This document shows positions 33,501-41,108 of a stretch of 48,542 bases of DNA, piece after piece. Origin of the DNA: a bacterium UBA3756 (lineage in GTDB: Bacteria; Bacteroidota; Bacteroidia; Bacteroidales; Bacteroidaceae); contig DFGG01000128.1 in assembly GCA_002371695.1 (NCBI GenBank), positions 1 through 48,542 on the forward strand, in the 5' to 3' direction. Numbering within the stretch: position 1 is the first letter of the stretch; each line of letters starts with the position of its first letter. The position numbers were made by a program, and so were the translations under genes. The notes under the pieces are model-generated. The model was not told where the DNA came from and did no database searches. It saw nothing but the letters and a program-made list of their open reading frames with translations.

Positions 33501-36025
33501 TCCATCTGTCCGCCAGTAATCGTAGTGGTACAATTGCCCGTAACAACACCTTGCTCACCGCCACCGAAAGTCTGGAACACATAGCCTCCCGAGATATTGA
33601 TGGTCGTGTTGCCACGAATCTCAGAATTGGCACCATAGCCGGCACCGAACACATTGAGTGCCGAACCCAACACGTCGTTGTATTGCTCCTCACGGTCTAC
33701 GCCACTGTTGTCGCTGCCAAACACCTCGTCCTTCTTCACCAGGTCGGACTTGATGTTGATCTCTACATCACCATTCACATAACCGCTCGAATAGCAGCCG
33801 CCATAGACGTTGCCGCCGTAGAGACGCAGCTTGTCGGCATCGGTTCCATCACCTTTTAATGCGTCTACCAATACGGCGGCTTCCGTCTCTGACGTCTGCC
33901 ACTTCTTGGTATTCCACTCCAGCGTGCCGTCGCTCTTCAGGCGCTTGGGCAACATCAGCGTACCTTCGAAGTTAAGCACCAGCTTGTTTGGGTTCACCAG
34001 TTTCTCGGCATCAGTCAGAGGCGTGATGATACCACCCATATATTCGTCATTATATTTGGACTTGGGAACATAGGCATTGTTGCAGCCACCCACCACCTTA
34101 TTATATATATAAATAGCCTTGTTGAAGTTGAGGGTGTTCGTGCCGGAATAGGTCATGCTGCCCACGTTGCCGCCGCAGTAGAACGAGCCGAAGTAGGAGG
34201 AGAAGTCCTTGTAGATAGCGGGGTCATTAGCGGCACCGTCGAACACCACCTTGGGGCGAAGGCTCATGGCACAGCCCTCCATATATTTGGCAAAGGTGGC
34301 GGTTTTTGTCAGGTCAAGCGAGCTGAAGTCTACCTTGTTCATCTGAGCGTTCGTCACCTTTCCGGCATATTTTGCCAGCACACCGTTGGCAGTGGCATCC
34401 ACCATGTTGACGCCATTGTTGCCAAGGAACACGTTGTCGGCTATCACATAGGAGCCAATCTTCAGTTCCGCCTTCTGGTCAGTATTGTCATCCCTCTTGA
34501 GGAGCGTGGCACTGTTGCCACCCACATAGATAGCTCCGCCGATGACAGTAGGCTTCTCAGCGGTGCCTACCACACGGATGCTCACCTGCTCGGCGTTGGG
34601 ACGATGGGCATTCAGCGCATCGATGGAACTCTCGCCGGGGTCATAGTAGAAGTCGCCCCAGATGACGTCGTCCTTCAGAGCCTGGTTGTCGGTATAGGCG
34701 TATGAGCCGTTGCCGCCGCCATAGACGTCACCACGGATACTGGTATAGACGCCCACGGCATTGCCGAAGTAGACCTTGCCGGAGATATCGTTGCCGCCAT
34801 ACACATTGTTGATGTCGCCGCCGCGCACCAGCACACGGGCCGCCAGGTCGTTCGGGAAGCTATAGCCATCGGGGTTGGACACACTGGTTGCCGGAGTGGT
34901 GCCGTCTTCAGAGGGGAACACGTCTGCCTTGCGGCAGCCGCCATAGACATTCTCGATTTTCAGGTTAGCATTGAGACTGGCATACGCATCAGTGCTCATG
35001 TTGGCTTCACCTATCTCCAACAACAAACCTGCGGGGCTCGTCATGCGCCCTTCATTACCACCGCTGTAGAGGTTGATAATGGAACCGCTATTAAGATGCC
35101 ACTTCGGCTGTATGGCCATGTCGGCCTTGTTGTTACCGCCGAAGACACGAAGGAACTGATAACCTGGCTGATAGGTTGACAGGTTTATGCCCATCGACAA
35201 CAGACGGGCATCATGGGGATTTTCCGTACTACTGGTGCTGATGTTCTCCAACTTAGTGACACCGTCCATACTGCCTGCTTCCGCAAAGGTCAGTTTCAAG
35301 CCGTTAGACTGAATTGCCGGTGTGGAACTATTGTCGATACAGATATCGGTCTTCCCTGTAATCGTGGCATTATTACCACCACCGTAAACGTATCCGAACG
35401 TGCCGCCCCGCAACTCCAAGTAGGTCTTGCCGAGTACGGGGGCCGTCTTGCCGAGGTAGGGGTTGGCCTTGCCGTCGAGTGTCTCCGAAGTGTAGTCGTA
35501 GTCGCCGTTGCCACCACCGAACAACTGGCCGATAAAGATGGCGTAGGGCTGTGAGGTGGAGGTCGTCGCGCCGTCACCCTCACCGGTGGTGGTCGTCACC
35601 GTGCGCTCAGGCGTGGTCAGCACAAAGGCATTATATTCCGACGTGATGCCGTTGCCAGCTGCCAGGGTCATGCCTGTGGGCACCTTGTCGGAGGCACCGA
35701 TGTTGCCGGAGATGTCGTTGCCGCCATAGACGGCATTGATGGTGATGTCGCCACTGATATGCTGGCCGTCGATGTGGACGAAGGAGGAGCCTGCGACATC
35801 AGCCTGACGGGCACCGCCATAGATGCTGCCCGTAAAGTCGCCGCTGCGCACCACGACCTCCGTACCGCCGCCCGTGTCGCCGGCGTTGCCGCCGCCATAG
35901 ACATTGCCGCCAATCTTGATCTGCGCACAGGCAGGGATACACCACAGAAGGCCGACGAGGAATGACAGGGCTGCCATCCACCGTTGTACATATACCTTAT
36001 TATATATATAATGCATCATCATCAC
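24533..36025 (-). CDS. Giant T9SS-secreted YGGG-repeat protein, 3830 aa
   Basis: Signal peptide (MAALSFLVGLLWCIPACAQ) after a run of ATG codons; the start could be any of them or Met17. Residues about 38-1760 are YGGG/FGGG/YGGN/YGGC repeats with beta-strand-like V-x-V-x-I segments, resembling the 678-aa protein. About 1780-2780 contains at least five copies of a different motif, AGxxI..Y..LSxxDxxxF (for example YQTLSATDQSRFVDQV and WNTMSADDRDNFLFNY). About 2975-3135 is GLUG-like (CFSGTLHGDGHYIKGLDNSL). The last 75 residues look like a type A T9SS sorting domain (LFSGIYIVRSEDGIYTKKLS). It is the last gene of the fimbrial operon, 13 nt after the previous stop. Predicted to be exported by T9SS and displayed on the surface or the pilus; the position recalls Mfa5. 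No enzyme motif was recognised. Confidence 0.88.
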   Translation of the reverse strand: MMMMHYIYNKVYVQRWMAALSFLVGLLWCIPACAQIKIGGNVYGGGNAGDTGGGTEVVVRSGDFTGSIYGGARQADVAGSSFVHIDGQHISGDITINAVYGGNDISGNIGASDKVPTGMTLAAGNGITSEYNAFVLTTPERTVTTTTGEGDGATTSTSQPYAIFIGQLFGGGNGDYDYTSETLDGKANPYLGKTAPVLGKTYLELRGGTFGYVYGGGNNATITGKTDICIDNSSTPAIQSNGLKLTFAEAGSMDGVTKLENISTSSTENPHDARLLSMGINLSTYQPGYQFLRVFGGNNKADMAIQPKWHLNSGSIINLYSGGNEGRMTSPAGLLLEIGEANMSTDAYASLNANLKIENVYGGCRKADVFPSEDGTTPATSVSNPDGYSFPNDLAARVLVRGGDINNVYGGNDISGKVYFGNAVGVYTSIRGDVYGGGNGSYAYTDNQALKDDVIWGDFYYDPGESSIDALNAHRPNAEQVSIRVVGTAEKPTVIGGAIYVGGNSATLLKRDDNTDQKAELKIGSYVIADNVFLGNNGVNMVDATANGVLAKYAGKVTNAQMNKVDFSSLDLTKTATFAKYMEGCAMSLRPKVVFDGAANDPAIYKDFSSYFGSFYCGGNVGSMTYSGTNTLNFNKAIYIYNKVVGGCNNAYVPKSKYNDEYMGGIITPLTDAEKLVNPNKLVLNFEGTLMLPKRLKSDGTLEWNTKKWQTSETEAAVLVDALKGDGTDADKLRLYGGNVYGGCYSSGYVNGDVEINIKSDLVKKDEVFGSDNSGVDREEQYNDVLGSALNVFGAGYGANSEIRGNTTINISGGYVFQTFGGGEQGVVTGNCTTTITGGQMEYLYGGGFEGPIRGNTIVNLDGGTIEGVIGGSCNADIQGHTEVYIGKNGFPEVLENVNGGNDFGGTIHGKADFSGKLSEFAKGKVYNSAVTTASAYVEFTQGKVGQSEFHGSIFGGNFGSFNYKDNVYRRYTDPDGSDKEGFTKPRLGNAFVYFKPINIAESRVGNVYGGCIGYEGLTDNNLMQNRSYVLIEIPQSMNNFTGTQVFGAGDYAGLGMGVPAADALTNSDGVTATAVIDLVQGKVKDVFGASYREGITRRTIVNVPVGSTIELNRIFGGAYGLDVDKACDVIESNVNWRSEQAMAKGDPADVDKDGNQTAGGIYGGNNNARRTIFAKVNIYSKVCQNNKGYTGRVFGAGYGANSWARHTEVNLLNGANVYEPYGGGFGGKVLNQASVTAWSNTASEPIPTALGTYTDENIAAISNQVTTPAALDGNTYDANVHVYEGAYVGNYGFGGGLGADAVVSGTTYFDVLGGTVNKDIYGSGTSGDVRNLYEAKDNTTFTASTTVYVKGGTVRNAYGGGWRGSVGYHQGELHETNDNDILGESHVIIGDVNGTDFLHGIPAITRNVYGGGEGGAIYGTANVTINNGYIGYRYENGQYKEELDEPDKGKDGIGTLDESGNVFGGGYVANSYTDISNVNMYGGIVRGCLYGGGEIGPIGRGTVHPDKPAGSFTNGDAKIYKGGETHVTLWKGHVMRDVFGGGRGFDNWNGEGYMTPEENLTMDKSSKGYVFGSTEVRIRGGEVGTREGVQKGYGNVFGGGNVGFVYSATGTKKGERTTIAMEHLTNGLPADGGGYYYSVWNESDMTQCQLSLDCNVVVEPYCEVTADGGFGTHAKGEFVPIEELNMLGNKEASASDWAKIDWETGVTIHNAVFAGGNVIRGSDQVSVNTATVYGNVTAALRDAYNRDLITVGTEHVGGLYGDGNLTFVDGWRELHIDNYGTDYYNNDETITVEKYQSMSDRERAYFVLNYRCKAECTGKNGLITVGTRLTADEFKEAFDYDNYHESTYPADYKNYINEDGTPNPAFFEELGFCSIYAGRLLNTIQRCDMAAIWGSRIVLQGARDRVPEKADYTRYTINRVGELSLNQRTNPSDASSKHGNYFGIYSIVNYLGNLTSDVFFTEAAEHQSAIRKTDSSNPDNKADGTTTYYTWKMNNRNKGNRNNGTSENKVSLASGVYLEIIREESEKAGHTEWGLITGVVQLDLIDVKTGLGGGYVYARNQHGAKTWHQDWDKVNLSPYNLTARTYKRFTYDESSESSLKEIETSGNFVHNTKQIIDDCYPNANAYKGVEKSPAHYWYIRGQIYVYDQYISAYTGSANAYAKTVSIPLTISAASHGKMTLRDVQPNRYAFYDNEGNPLGDNGSVIINEITYKAGDPIDYWSYQTLSATDQSRFVDQVYTTISKCLMSKEGTDTIFANHILLPDEITRMRNAAPKKKVEDGADAPSVPSVYDPEQEKWVDFDFVFRPANNIGHDTGYALTFDFNNPLEWDKYYSLKNGRGADGKLSITTEEYVDKDGTYHTVKDDYISGPTYRPKTSGVYAQRNYTLGEIFPKEIYDNYEANVKRHVAVRNDQAEAEAAFVVVTEFSATDKGGTEHQFYPGSPLYASDYDDAVWSDLVSGGKVAAAKVCTSTLQITDKDYVFAGNLLSPADITSLKQRIVAAELTTDLEADKFLEDYLTNAYYCTKAGLYGGNYFEAGKSYRAIETWNTMSADDRDNFLFNYDALDLLIDPTYGGGYGNKYQYDGYMPGSSTIPQYEGCIPNATKIYSSAQLIDYQAEYVGDGNSDLTYRDKTGEEKTVSRGYDNRIGRKEFEMIPNERAHWSPIIVDKAGDYYVVKQAFIRGDVPYTVGQTIEASVYNALSNDQKTNCIDKITFTGEHAGTKDNPKHYYFCRESYVIGEHGEGVGFTNLGITAAQKTYVVGDRVDANVLIDAEAFDKLVNKQAGFIIHGTAPEETATLYVSRESDINDLQKEKIITVIYLYEYQESDESGNNITPISERHVINLHINFESGVPEIGVLHKPNTVLPGTTVGLKIPTVEPGAFEITSSGWEVFANADDAALHANGQPFYNNSTPVYWYQNDYYVAYYAQTYLGKTYSNAVQFSVANYHDLKKVMDDTQHHYYIDHKDVDREPKIYINDYSSDEQNGLLLFKDLIDLTNNKTVAGHSPLTLDNPGKELQKGNYLEFFLRSNQEFTSAGWTPIANAEGECFSGTLHGDGHYIKGLDNSLFGHLCGDVHNLGVMGSFTSGGIADTGEGYIGNSWVYTTGTPDGTVKAVFGNPSDGRTETRQIENCYYYAAAGDYKQEDTHGKARKMTKNQFYSGEVAYDLNGSYLYKRYYDHVKPASGDYYSYYVEETDAEGNGVLTLKTDGRYGGDFLRYVYVEDRFRDGDFIYADGSIPEEDDIRLHRDEETEAQSYYPIWPDDYIFFGQTLDYGHTDGRTHQDVPSALNRSNGRMLTNADGNRVYRAPAYFRSKQRQMAHFNPYAVFPATEKEDATAEVYKRMTAIDFTGGNGDVAGGYKTGLIENERFFPPLLDYDGLTAFVADGLTRNLLVYADPVGDAYSYEQVLSPALPEATFTINESGKYNEVAVPANANSVKGHLVSLSGSVGDGNYVALRNHYLVDRNDFNAPISYTFGDDYRMWYQRTPERYVDLVKGWEDVCLPFIADIVTTQRKGELTHFFKSSTTGHEYWLRKYDGNVKAKDVAAGVYTAVFNYPAVDGDAEKHVTNSFLWDYYYQGESHNHLDRNSDTYQTYYNNARYYEHYPRLKAATSYIIGFPGSTYYEFDLSGTFSPTTTAESHPEPLAKQVITFASATGATIGVSDDEMNATPIEGLTFKPSYLNQTLEAGRDAFTLNDKGNAYKRIPATGAATELAAFRPYFTGSPSSARTRGIQQIEFGQGDSSFGIEDRQDPRSDEAGTLTIRAAKGRIIVSSSLGYATDVRIVTPAGMSLSTFTVEPGQTIETPVLFSGIYIVRSEDGIYTKKLSVMNQ

Positions 36026-36055
36026 TATTCACTAATCACTAATCACTATTCACTA
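36020..36055. repeat. TAGTGAATAGTGATTAG tandem repeat spanning a stop and a start codon
   Basis: The same repeat family as 9288-9367. On the minus strand it supplies the last codons (VNSD) and the TAG of the 382-aa pilin gene and runs into the ATG cluster that starts the 3830-aa gene. Confidence 0.85.
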
Positions 36056-37187
36056 TAAACGTCGGATTGTCGAGGTCGGGGTCGGAGAGCATGTAGAGAT
36101 AGGTGGGCTGCACCGTGATATTGACGGTAAAGATCTGCCCCGCACTAAGGGCATCCCTCAGCGTGATGACGTTCTGCGCCCGTTCGTTCTCACGGATAAC
36201 CCGCCCCTTACCATCAGTGCCGCCCTTCTTGTCATAGACATCGTAGACGGTCTCCAAGATATATTTGCCACCTGCCGATGTTGTAGTCGGACACAGACAG
36301 GCCAGAAATTCCTTGTAGCTCGTGCTGAGAAATTCTCCCTCGCCCTCGTAGAGTACAGAGGGAGTCGGCGATGCACTCGTCTTGCTATTGGTAAACGTCA
36401 CAGAGGTCAGGGGGTTAGTACCATCGTTGTTGGCCGTCAGCGTCACCTTGGCATCAACCGTCTCCACAGCCTCTCCTGTGCTCACGGCAGGCATCATTGT
36501 CATCGACTTGATCTTAATCCGGCGCAGTTGGTCGTAGGTCTCGTCGAGTTTCATCTTGAAATGCATGCCGGCATAGATGTGGTCTACCAGCAGATAGATA
36601 TTGTCGCCGTTGTCTGCATGGGAATTGAAGCCGAATATACCAAGCTTGGCAGACATATCGGGTGGAGTGTCCTTATACTGTCCCACTCCGACGATGACGC
36701 AGATGTCGTCAGGACTCACGGCATTCAGGTTCTTCAGCGTCAGGACGGCACCTTTGCTGTAGTCGTCATCGCTGACAGGCACTATGGTCACGTCGCTTCC
36801 CACCACATCCTTGGGCATATAGCCGTAGAGATAATACTGGGCATCCTGGAGGGCGATGCGCGAGGTCCACACATCTGTGCTTCCATCGCCGGTGTAATTG
36901 AAGATGGTGGGGATATATACCGGGTGTCCGTTCTCCTTATAAGTCAGATAGCCCTGTATCTGTGTGATGGGGGCTAACGCCGTGCTGTGATTGTATTCCG
37001 TAAAGTTTTCCGGGAGGGAACGGGTCTGTACGTCAGTGAACCGCTGAGCCCCCATCGTCACCCGGAGTTCATGCTGACTCTGGGGCTGAGAGTCGGGTGC
37101 CTCGCTGTCGTCGGAGCAGCTGCTGAGTGCCGCCAGCACCGACGTGCCGATCAGCAAACCTATGATATGTCTGAACCTTATCGTCAT
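36039..37187 (-). CDS. Fimbrillin-like (type V pilus) lipoprotein, 382 aa
   Basis: Lipoprotein signal with Cys24 (LAALSSC). The mature part has the beta-rich look of Mfa/FimA-type pilins and ends with a typical final-strand pattern, ALSAGQIFTVNITVQPTYLY. The sequence VPVSDDDYSKGAVLTLKN and the segment LGIFGFNSHADNGDNIYLLV fit the two-domain pilin fold. Probably a minor or tip pilin assembled outside the cell after lipoprotein transport and protease trimming. It is sixth in the operon, 21 nt after the 407-aa gene and 13 nt before the giant gene. Its last four codons and stop lie in a tandem repeat. Confidence 0.82.
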   Translation of the reverse strand: MTIRFRHIIGLLIGTSVLAALSSCSDDSEAPDSQPQSQHELRVTMGAQRFTDVQTRSLPENFTEYNHSTALAPITQIQGYLTYKENGHPVYIPTIFNYTGDGSTDVWTSRIALQDAQYYLYGYMPKDVVGSDVTIVPVSDDDYSKGAVLTLKNLNAVSPDDICVIVGVGQYKDTPPDMSAKLGIFGFNSHADNGDNIYLLVDHIYAGMHFKMKLDETYDQLRRIKIKSMTMMPAVSTGEAVETVDAKVTLTANNDGTNPLTSVTFTNSKTSASPTPSVLYEGEGEFLSTSYKEFLACLCPTTTSAGGKYILETVYDVYDKKGGTDGKGRVIRENERAQNVITLRDALSAGQIFTVNITVQPTYLYMLSDPDLDNPTFIVNSD

Positions 37188-37208
37188 CTCTTAATCTTTT
37201 CTTCGTGT

Positions 37209-38432
37209 TTACCAGTTATGCACAGTGTGGTCTGTGCTGCCGCCGTTAGTCCACTCCTTTATGCCGATGTTCGTCACCGTGAGCACATGTATCTTCGCAT
37301 CCATAAAGTAGATATAGACTATCCACGAGTGGTTGCGCAGGAAGTCACCGGGGGCGGCCATCGTGAAGGTAGCCTCTTCAGTAGTCGCTGTCTTCCATTC
37401 GCTGCTGACATCATCGCGCTCCTGTATCTTATACTTGACGACTCCCTTCAGCTGTTTGTCGCTCTCGCGGAAGTAGGTCAGGCCGAGCTGGATGAGCGGC
37501 TTGTCAGGGTCGCTGGGATCAGCCTTCCATTTCCCACTGACAGCATAGTCTATCTTCGATTCATAGTCCTGCGCCTCCTGGGTCTCGTAGGCATAGAGCA
37601 TGGGATCCTTCACCTCAGGGATGGACTCTTTCTCAACTGAACCATAGTCAATCGCGTCATGACTATAGCTGAAGCTGTTGGCCTGCCGCTGTATCAGATA
37701 GGAGACCGTAGGTATCTGGTTGGCATCAAGCTGGATGTTGTCAATACTCACCAACTTTTTCCTGGTCTTGTTATTATCTTCCTTAATCCTGCAGAGTACG
37801 AAGCGCAGCTTCGACACGGCGCGGGTGAGCTGCAGCGTGGCCATCTCGCTCTCGGGGCCGATGCGGAGTGTGGGGAAACGGCCGGTGATAGGTTGGTTGT
37901 GGAGGACGGCAGACATGGGCAGACCGCCATCAGGCACTGCATGGATGAGTGTACCCGTACCGAAATAGACGCCACTGATCTGGGCTTCATCCAACTGGGC
38001 ACGAGTGGTATTTTCGTCAAGGCTTGACAGTCCACAACTCTTTGCATTGGCCACCACGTAGACATCCACATTCTCTGGGTTGTCAGCAAAAGTCTTGTCA
38101 ATCTTCATCTGGAACTTCTGTTGTCCGATAGCCTCCTCATTGAGGAAGGTGGGCACTTCGCTCTTATAGCTCACTAATGAGCCGTCGGCATGTTTGAACA
38201 CCCAAATCTGCAGCGTGTTGACTGTCCGCTCCGCCTCTGCCGACGGGGCAATCTCGCCCACATCGCCACGGGTGACGATGGGACGGTCGGGGGCATAGAC
38301 GTAGATGTCGAGGAAGCAGTCCTCAACGGTCGCGCTGTTCTCCTCCTCGCCACTACTGCTGCAGGCTGTCAGCAGCACCGCCGACAGCAGTGCCATACAC
38401 CTTATTATATATAATAGCTTCGCTTGCATCAT
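37209..38432 (-). CDS. Fimbrial lipoprotein, Mfa/FimB-type, 407 aa
   Basis: Lipobox LTAC with Cys24. The mature start VEDCFLDIYVYAPDRPIVTR, then VNTLQIWVFKHADGSLVSYK and LQLTRAVSKLRFVL match the first domain of Bacteroidales fimbrial accessory pilins, and the C-terminus has GDFLRNHSWIVYIYFMDAKI. Likely a minor pilus subunit; which Mfa position it corresponds to (Mfa3 or Mfa4) cannot be decided. It lies 14 nt downstream of the 550-aa pilin gene and 21 nt upstream of the 382-aa gene. Confidence 0.82.
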   Translation of the reverse strand: MMQAKLLYIIRCMALLSAVLLTACSSSGEEENSATVEDCFLDIYVYAPDRPIVTRGDVGEIAPSAEAERTVNTLQIWVFKHADGSLVSYKSEVPTFLNEEAIGQQKFQMKIDKTFADNPENVDVYVVANAKSCGLSSLDENTTRAQLDEAQISGVYFGTGTLIHAVPDGGLPMSAVLHNQPITGRFPTLRIGPESEMATLQLTRAVSKLRFVLCRIKEDNNKTRKKLVSIDNIQLDANQIPTVSYLIQRQANSFSYSHDAIDYGSVEKESIPEVKDPMLYAYETQEAQDYESKIDYAVSGKWKADPSDPDKPLIQLGLTYFRESDKQLKGVVKYKIQERDDVSSEWKTATTEEATFTMAAPGDFLRNHSWIVYIYFMDAKIHVLTVTNIGIKEWTNGGSTDHTVHNW

Positions 38433-38446
38433 TCTCTTTTCACCTT

Positions 38447-40036
38447 TTACAATGGTACATTAGTGGTTGTCGACTGTATCCAGTTGGGTATCAACTTGAT
38501 GCCTATCTCCAATCGTGGCTCGAGCAGGTCGGGCAGATAGGGGTAGGCATCCTTGAGGCTGCTGATACGCACCACACCCTGCGTGTCGTAACCCTTGGTG
38601 AAGGCCCGATTCTTATAGTCATCGGTCTGGCCGCTGGGCACTTCGATAGTACCAACCAGATAGAACTTGGTGCGCTTGAGCACACGACCGTTGAGGGTCT
38701 GGATATCTTGTTCGCTATTGTTCGTAAACTCCAGAGCAAAGCGCACGTCGGTCTGGTTCTTGCTCTGCAGCACCAGGGTATTGGTATAGGCTGGAGCGGT
38801 TGTCGACAGATTACGACCCTTACCCATCGACTGGCCGGAAACCTCCTTATCGTAGATGATATACTCCGTAGAGTTCTCCTTAGGCGTAAAGTCAAACTTC
38901 TGCTGATACTGGCCGGCCACGAGCACCGCTGTCAGGGGGAAGGTCTCGTCACTGCTCAGCGTAATCGTCGTTCCTGCAGCATCTTCCAACACAGATTTCG
39001 CCACGATGCCAATCTGCAGACGGCCCACGGCATAGCTGAGGGGATCCTTGATGGCCACGGAGCGTGAGCTCATATCCGTCACAGCATTGTCGTTCTCATA
39101 CTGTTCCAGCACGTCAGCCCATTCCTTGTAGCTGTTGTAGTGCGCCTTCATATCCCCGGTGGCAGAGGTCTTGATGCGACTGTTGGCGTAATAGTAGAGT
39201 TCTGCGGGATAGACAAAGCGACTGAGGGTGTTGACGTTGGCCTCGGTGGTAGTCTCCGTGACGGGCTCGAACTTCTCCTGCGAATAGTTCCACTTCACCA
39301 CGGCAGCACCGTCGGGCAGACTAATGCTTTCGGGGTAGCCGGTAATTTTGATGTCATCCGGCAATGTCAGAGTGAGTCTTTCGGAAGTAGCCCAAGTCTT
39401 AACCCACTCTTTCATCTCCGCCACATTGGCACTGGAGGCGGCCACGGGACGACCTTCATTGACAAACTGATAGAAGAAATCTCTCTTTTCATCAGGAATA
39501 GCGTTGGCCACCCGCGTCAGATAGTCTGCAATAGCTTGTATCGACTCGCCTGCACTTACATCTTTTTGTATCTGTACTGGCGAGAAGGAGATGGCCGACG
39601 GTTGAGAGGTATTTGAAATTGTAGCCTCGACAGAGCCGTTAACAAATTTGTCTTCAGATGCCGCAGCCTTGGCATAACAGAGGAAGGAAGCCGTACCGTT
39701 GGCAATATCCACCGAACGGTTACGATAGCGATGGTAGGTGAATGTCTCCCAATTCATATCGGCCACACTACCGGAAAGCGGTACTGCACCAGACCCTATC
39801 TTTCCTTTCACATCGAAGGGGAACAAATAAAGATCCGACAGCCCACGGTTGTCGCCCTTGGTAGCATCTTCCGACATACGCGTATGTACCGGCTGGGTAG
39901 AGACATCGAAGGCCAGACTGACTCCCTCGCCGGTATTGTCGGGCAAGCGGTCTGCCTCATAGTCCTTGCAGCCCGTGAAGACTAACGACAACACGGACAA
40001 CATCAACAACCTTCTGTATAGTCTTATCTCTATCAC
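38447..40036 (-). CDS. Fimbrillin-family lipoprotein (minor pilin)
   Basis: With a GTG start at 40036, 8 nt after the stop of the anchor gene, the protein has 529 residues and a lipoprotein signal ending FTGC (Cys23). The longer open frame from 40099 would overlap the previous gene by 56 nt and lengthen the signal, so it is disfavoured; ATG 40003 is another option. The mature part has the Mfa1-like layout: GEGVSLAFDVSTQPVHTRMS, then NRGLSDLYLFPFDVKG, FVYPAELYYYANSRIKTSAT and FPLTAVLVAGQYQQKFDFTP. It resembles the 642-aa major subunit more than the other accessory pilins. Confidence 0.82.
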   Translation of the reverse strand: MIEIRLYRRLLMLSVLSLVFTGCKDYEADRLPDNTGEGVSLAFDVSTQPVHTRMSEDATKGDNRGLSDLYLFPFDVKGKIGSGAVPLSGSVADMNWETFTYHRYRNRSVDIANGTASFLCYAKAAASEDKFVNGSVEATISNTSQPSAISFSPVQIQKDVSAGESIQAIADYLTRVANAIPDEKRDFFYQFVNEGRPVAASSANVAEMKEWVKTWATSERLTLTLPDDIKITGYPESISLPDGAAVVKWNYSQEKFEPVTETTTEANVNTLSRFVYPAELYYYANSRIKTSATGDMKAHYNSYKEWADVLEQYENDNAVTDMSSRSVAIKDPLSYAVGRLQIGIVAKSVLEDAAGTTITLSSDETFPLTAVLVAGQYQQKFDFTPKENSTEYIIYDKEVSGQSMGKGRNLSTTAPAYTNTLVLQSKNQTDVRFALEFTNNSEQDIQTLNGRVLKRTKFYLVGTIEVPSGQTDDYKNRAFTKGYDTQGVVRISSLKDAYPYLPDLLEPRLEIGIKLIPNWIQSTTTNVPL

Positions 40037-40043
40037 CTTTAAT

Positions 40044-41105
40044 TCATATCTCTGGGGTATAAGTGTTGCCGGGCTTCCAGTCGAGGGCCACATTGACACC
40101 TACATCGGGCGTGTCGGGCGACAGGCCGCCATTGTCGAGCAGACGGGCCTTGATGATCCTCAGCTCACCGGCACTGAGCTGCTCACGGATGCTGAGCACG
40201 GTGCGGGTGAGGGTGCCGTCGGCATTGGGCACGATGACCGCAAACTCCCACAGCGGCTCATTGCCGGGCTTGTCCTCGAACCCCTCAGTGGTTTCTATGT
40301 AGGATCGTGTGGCCACGGCTTCCCGCGAGGGGAACGATACGGTGCAGAAAGCAATCTTACTGCCCTTGGCCGGGTCGATACGCGAGGCTCTGACCACTGG
40401 GCTGACGCTGGCGAAATGGTACAGGCTGTCGCAGATGCTGAAACCTGATGCAAAGCCACTGCCGGACACCTGAATACCACGGCTGTCGAGGCCGTTGGTA
40501 TCGATGACCAGGGCTGCAGCACAGTTGACCATAAACAACCGCACCCTGAACTGCTGGTCTACGCCCTCCAATACGTCCATCGGCAGACGGGCACTGAACA
40601 GGCCCGTTGTGTGCGAGGGGATGGTATCGCCACTGACTTGCTGGAGCAGCGAGCGGTGGCACCACTCGTCGCTGGCAATGCCCACCTGACCGTTCTTCAC
40701 TAGGTTGGCTGCCGCCAGGTGCATATACTGACGCTTCGGCAGGTTGAGCGTATAGCTGGCCTGACTGGCATCCATGATATGTTCATCGTGCTGCAGCCGA
40801 ATGGAATCGCCCTGCGTGTCGTAGAACGACAGGTCGACATCATGGGCATAGTCGGTGAAGATGTTTTGCAGGTGGGACCGCAAGGCCTGGGCAATGTCCG
40901 TTTCGGTCAGTGCCGACAACTCCGTCTCTATCTCCGTAGAGATATTGGTGATCAGCTGCAGCTCGTAGTCGATCTTGTACTCCGGCTCCTGCTGCGCCGA
41001 CTCACACTTGCTCAGGTCCTCGTCAATCATCGAACAGCCCGCGAGTGCCGTCGCTACGACAGCACTCACCAGCCATGCTCCTATATGTCTCTTCTCAATG
41101 ATCAA
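40044..41105 (-). CDS. FimB/Mfa2-family fimbrial anchor lipoprotein
   Basis: 353 residues. Lipobox ALAGC (Cys24) is followed by SMIDEDLSKC, the hallmark of the FimB/Mfa2 anchor family, and a beta-sandwich domain (IDYELQLITNISTEIETELS). The C-terminus ends VNVALDWKPGNTYTPEI. In Porphyromonas, Mfa2 fixes the pilus base to the outer membrane and limits its length; a similar role is expected here. The gap to the upstream major pilin gene is only 3 nt, so the two are co-translated or co-transcribed. Confidence 0.9.
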   Translation of the reverse strand: MIIEKRHIGAWLVSAVVATALAGCSMIDEDLSKCESAQQEPEYKIDYELQLITNISTEIETELSALTETDIAQALRSHLQNIFTDYAHDVDLSFYDTQGDSIRLQHDEHIMDASQASYTLNLPKRQYMHLAAANLVKNGQVGIASDEWCHRSLLQQVSGDTIPSHTTGLFSARLPMDVLEGVDQQFRVRLFMVNCAAALVIDTNGLDSRGIQVSGSGFASGFSICDSLYHFASVSPVVRASRIDPAKGSKIAFCTVSFPSREAVATRSYIETTEGFEDKPGNEPLWEFAVIVPNADGTLTRTVLSIREQLSAGELRIIKARLLDNGGLSPDTPDVGVNVALDWKPGNTYTPEI

Positions 41106-41108
41106 CTC

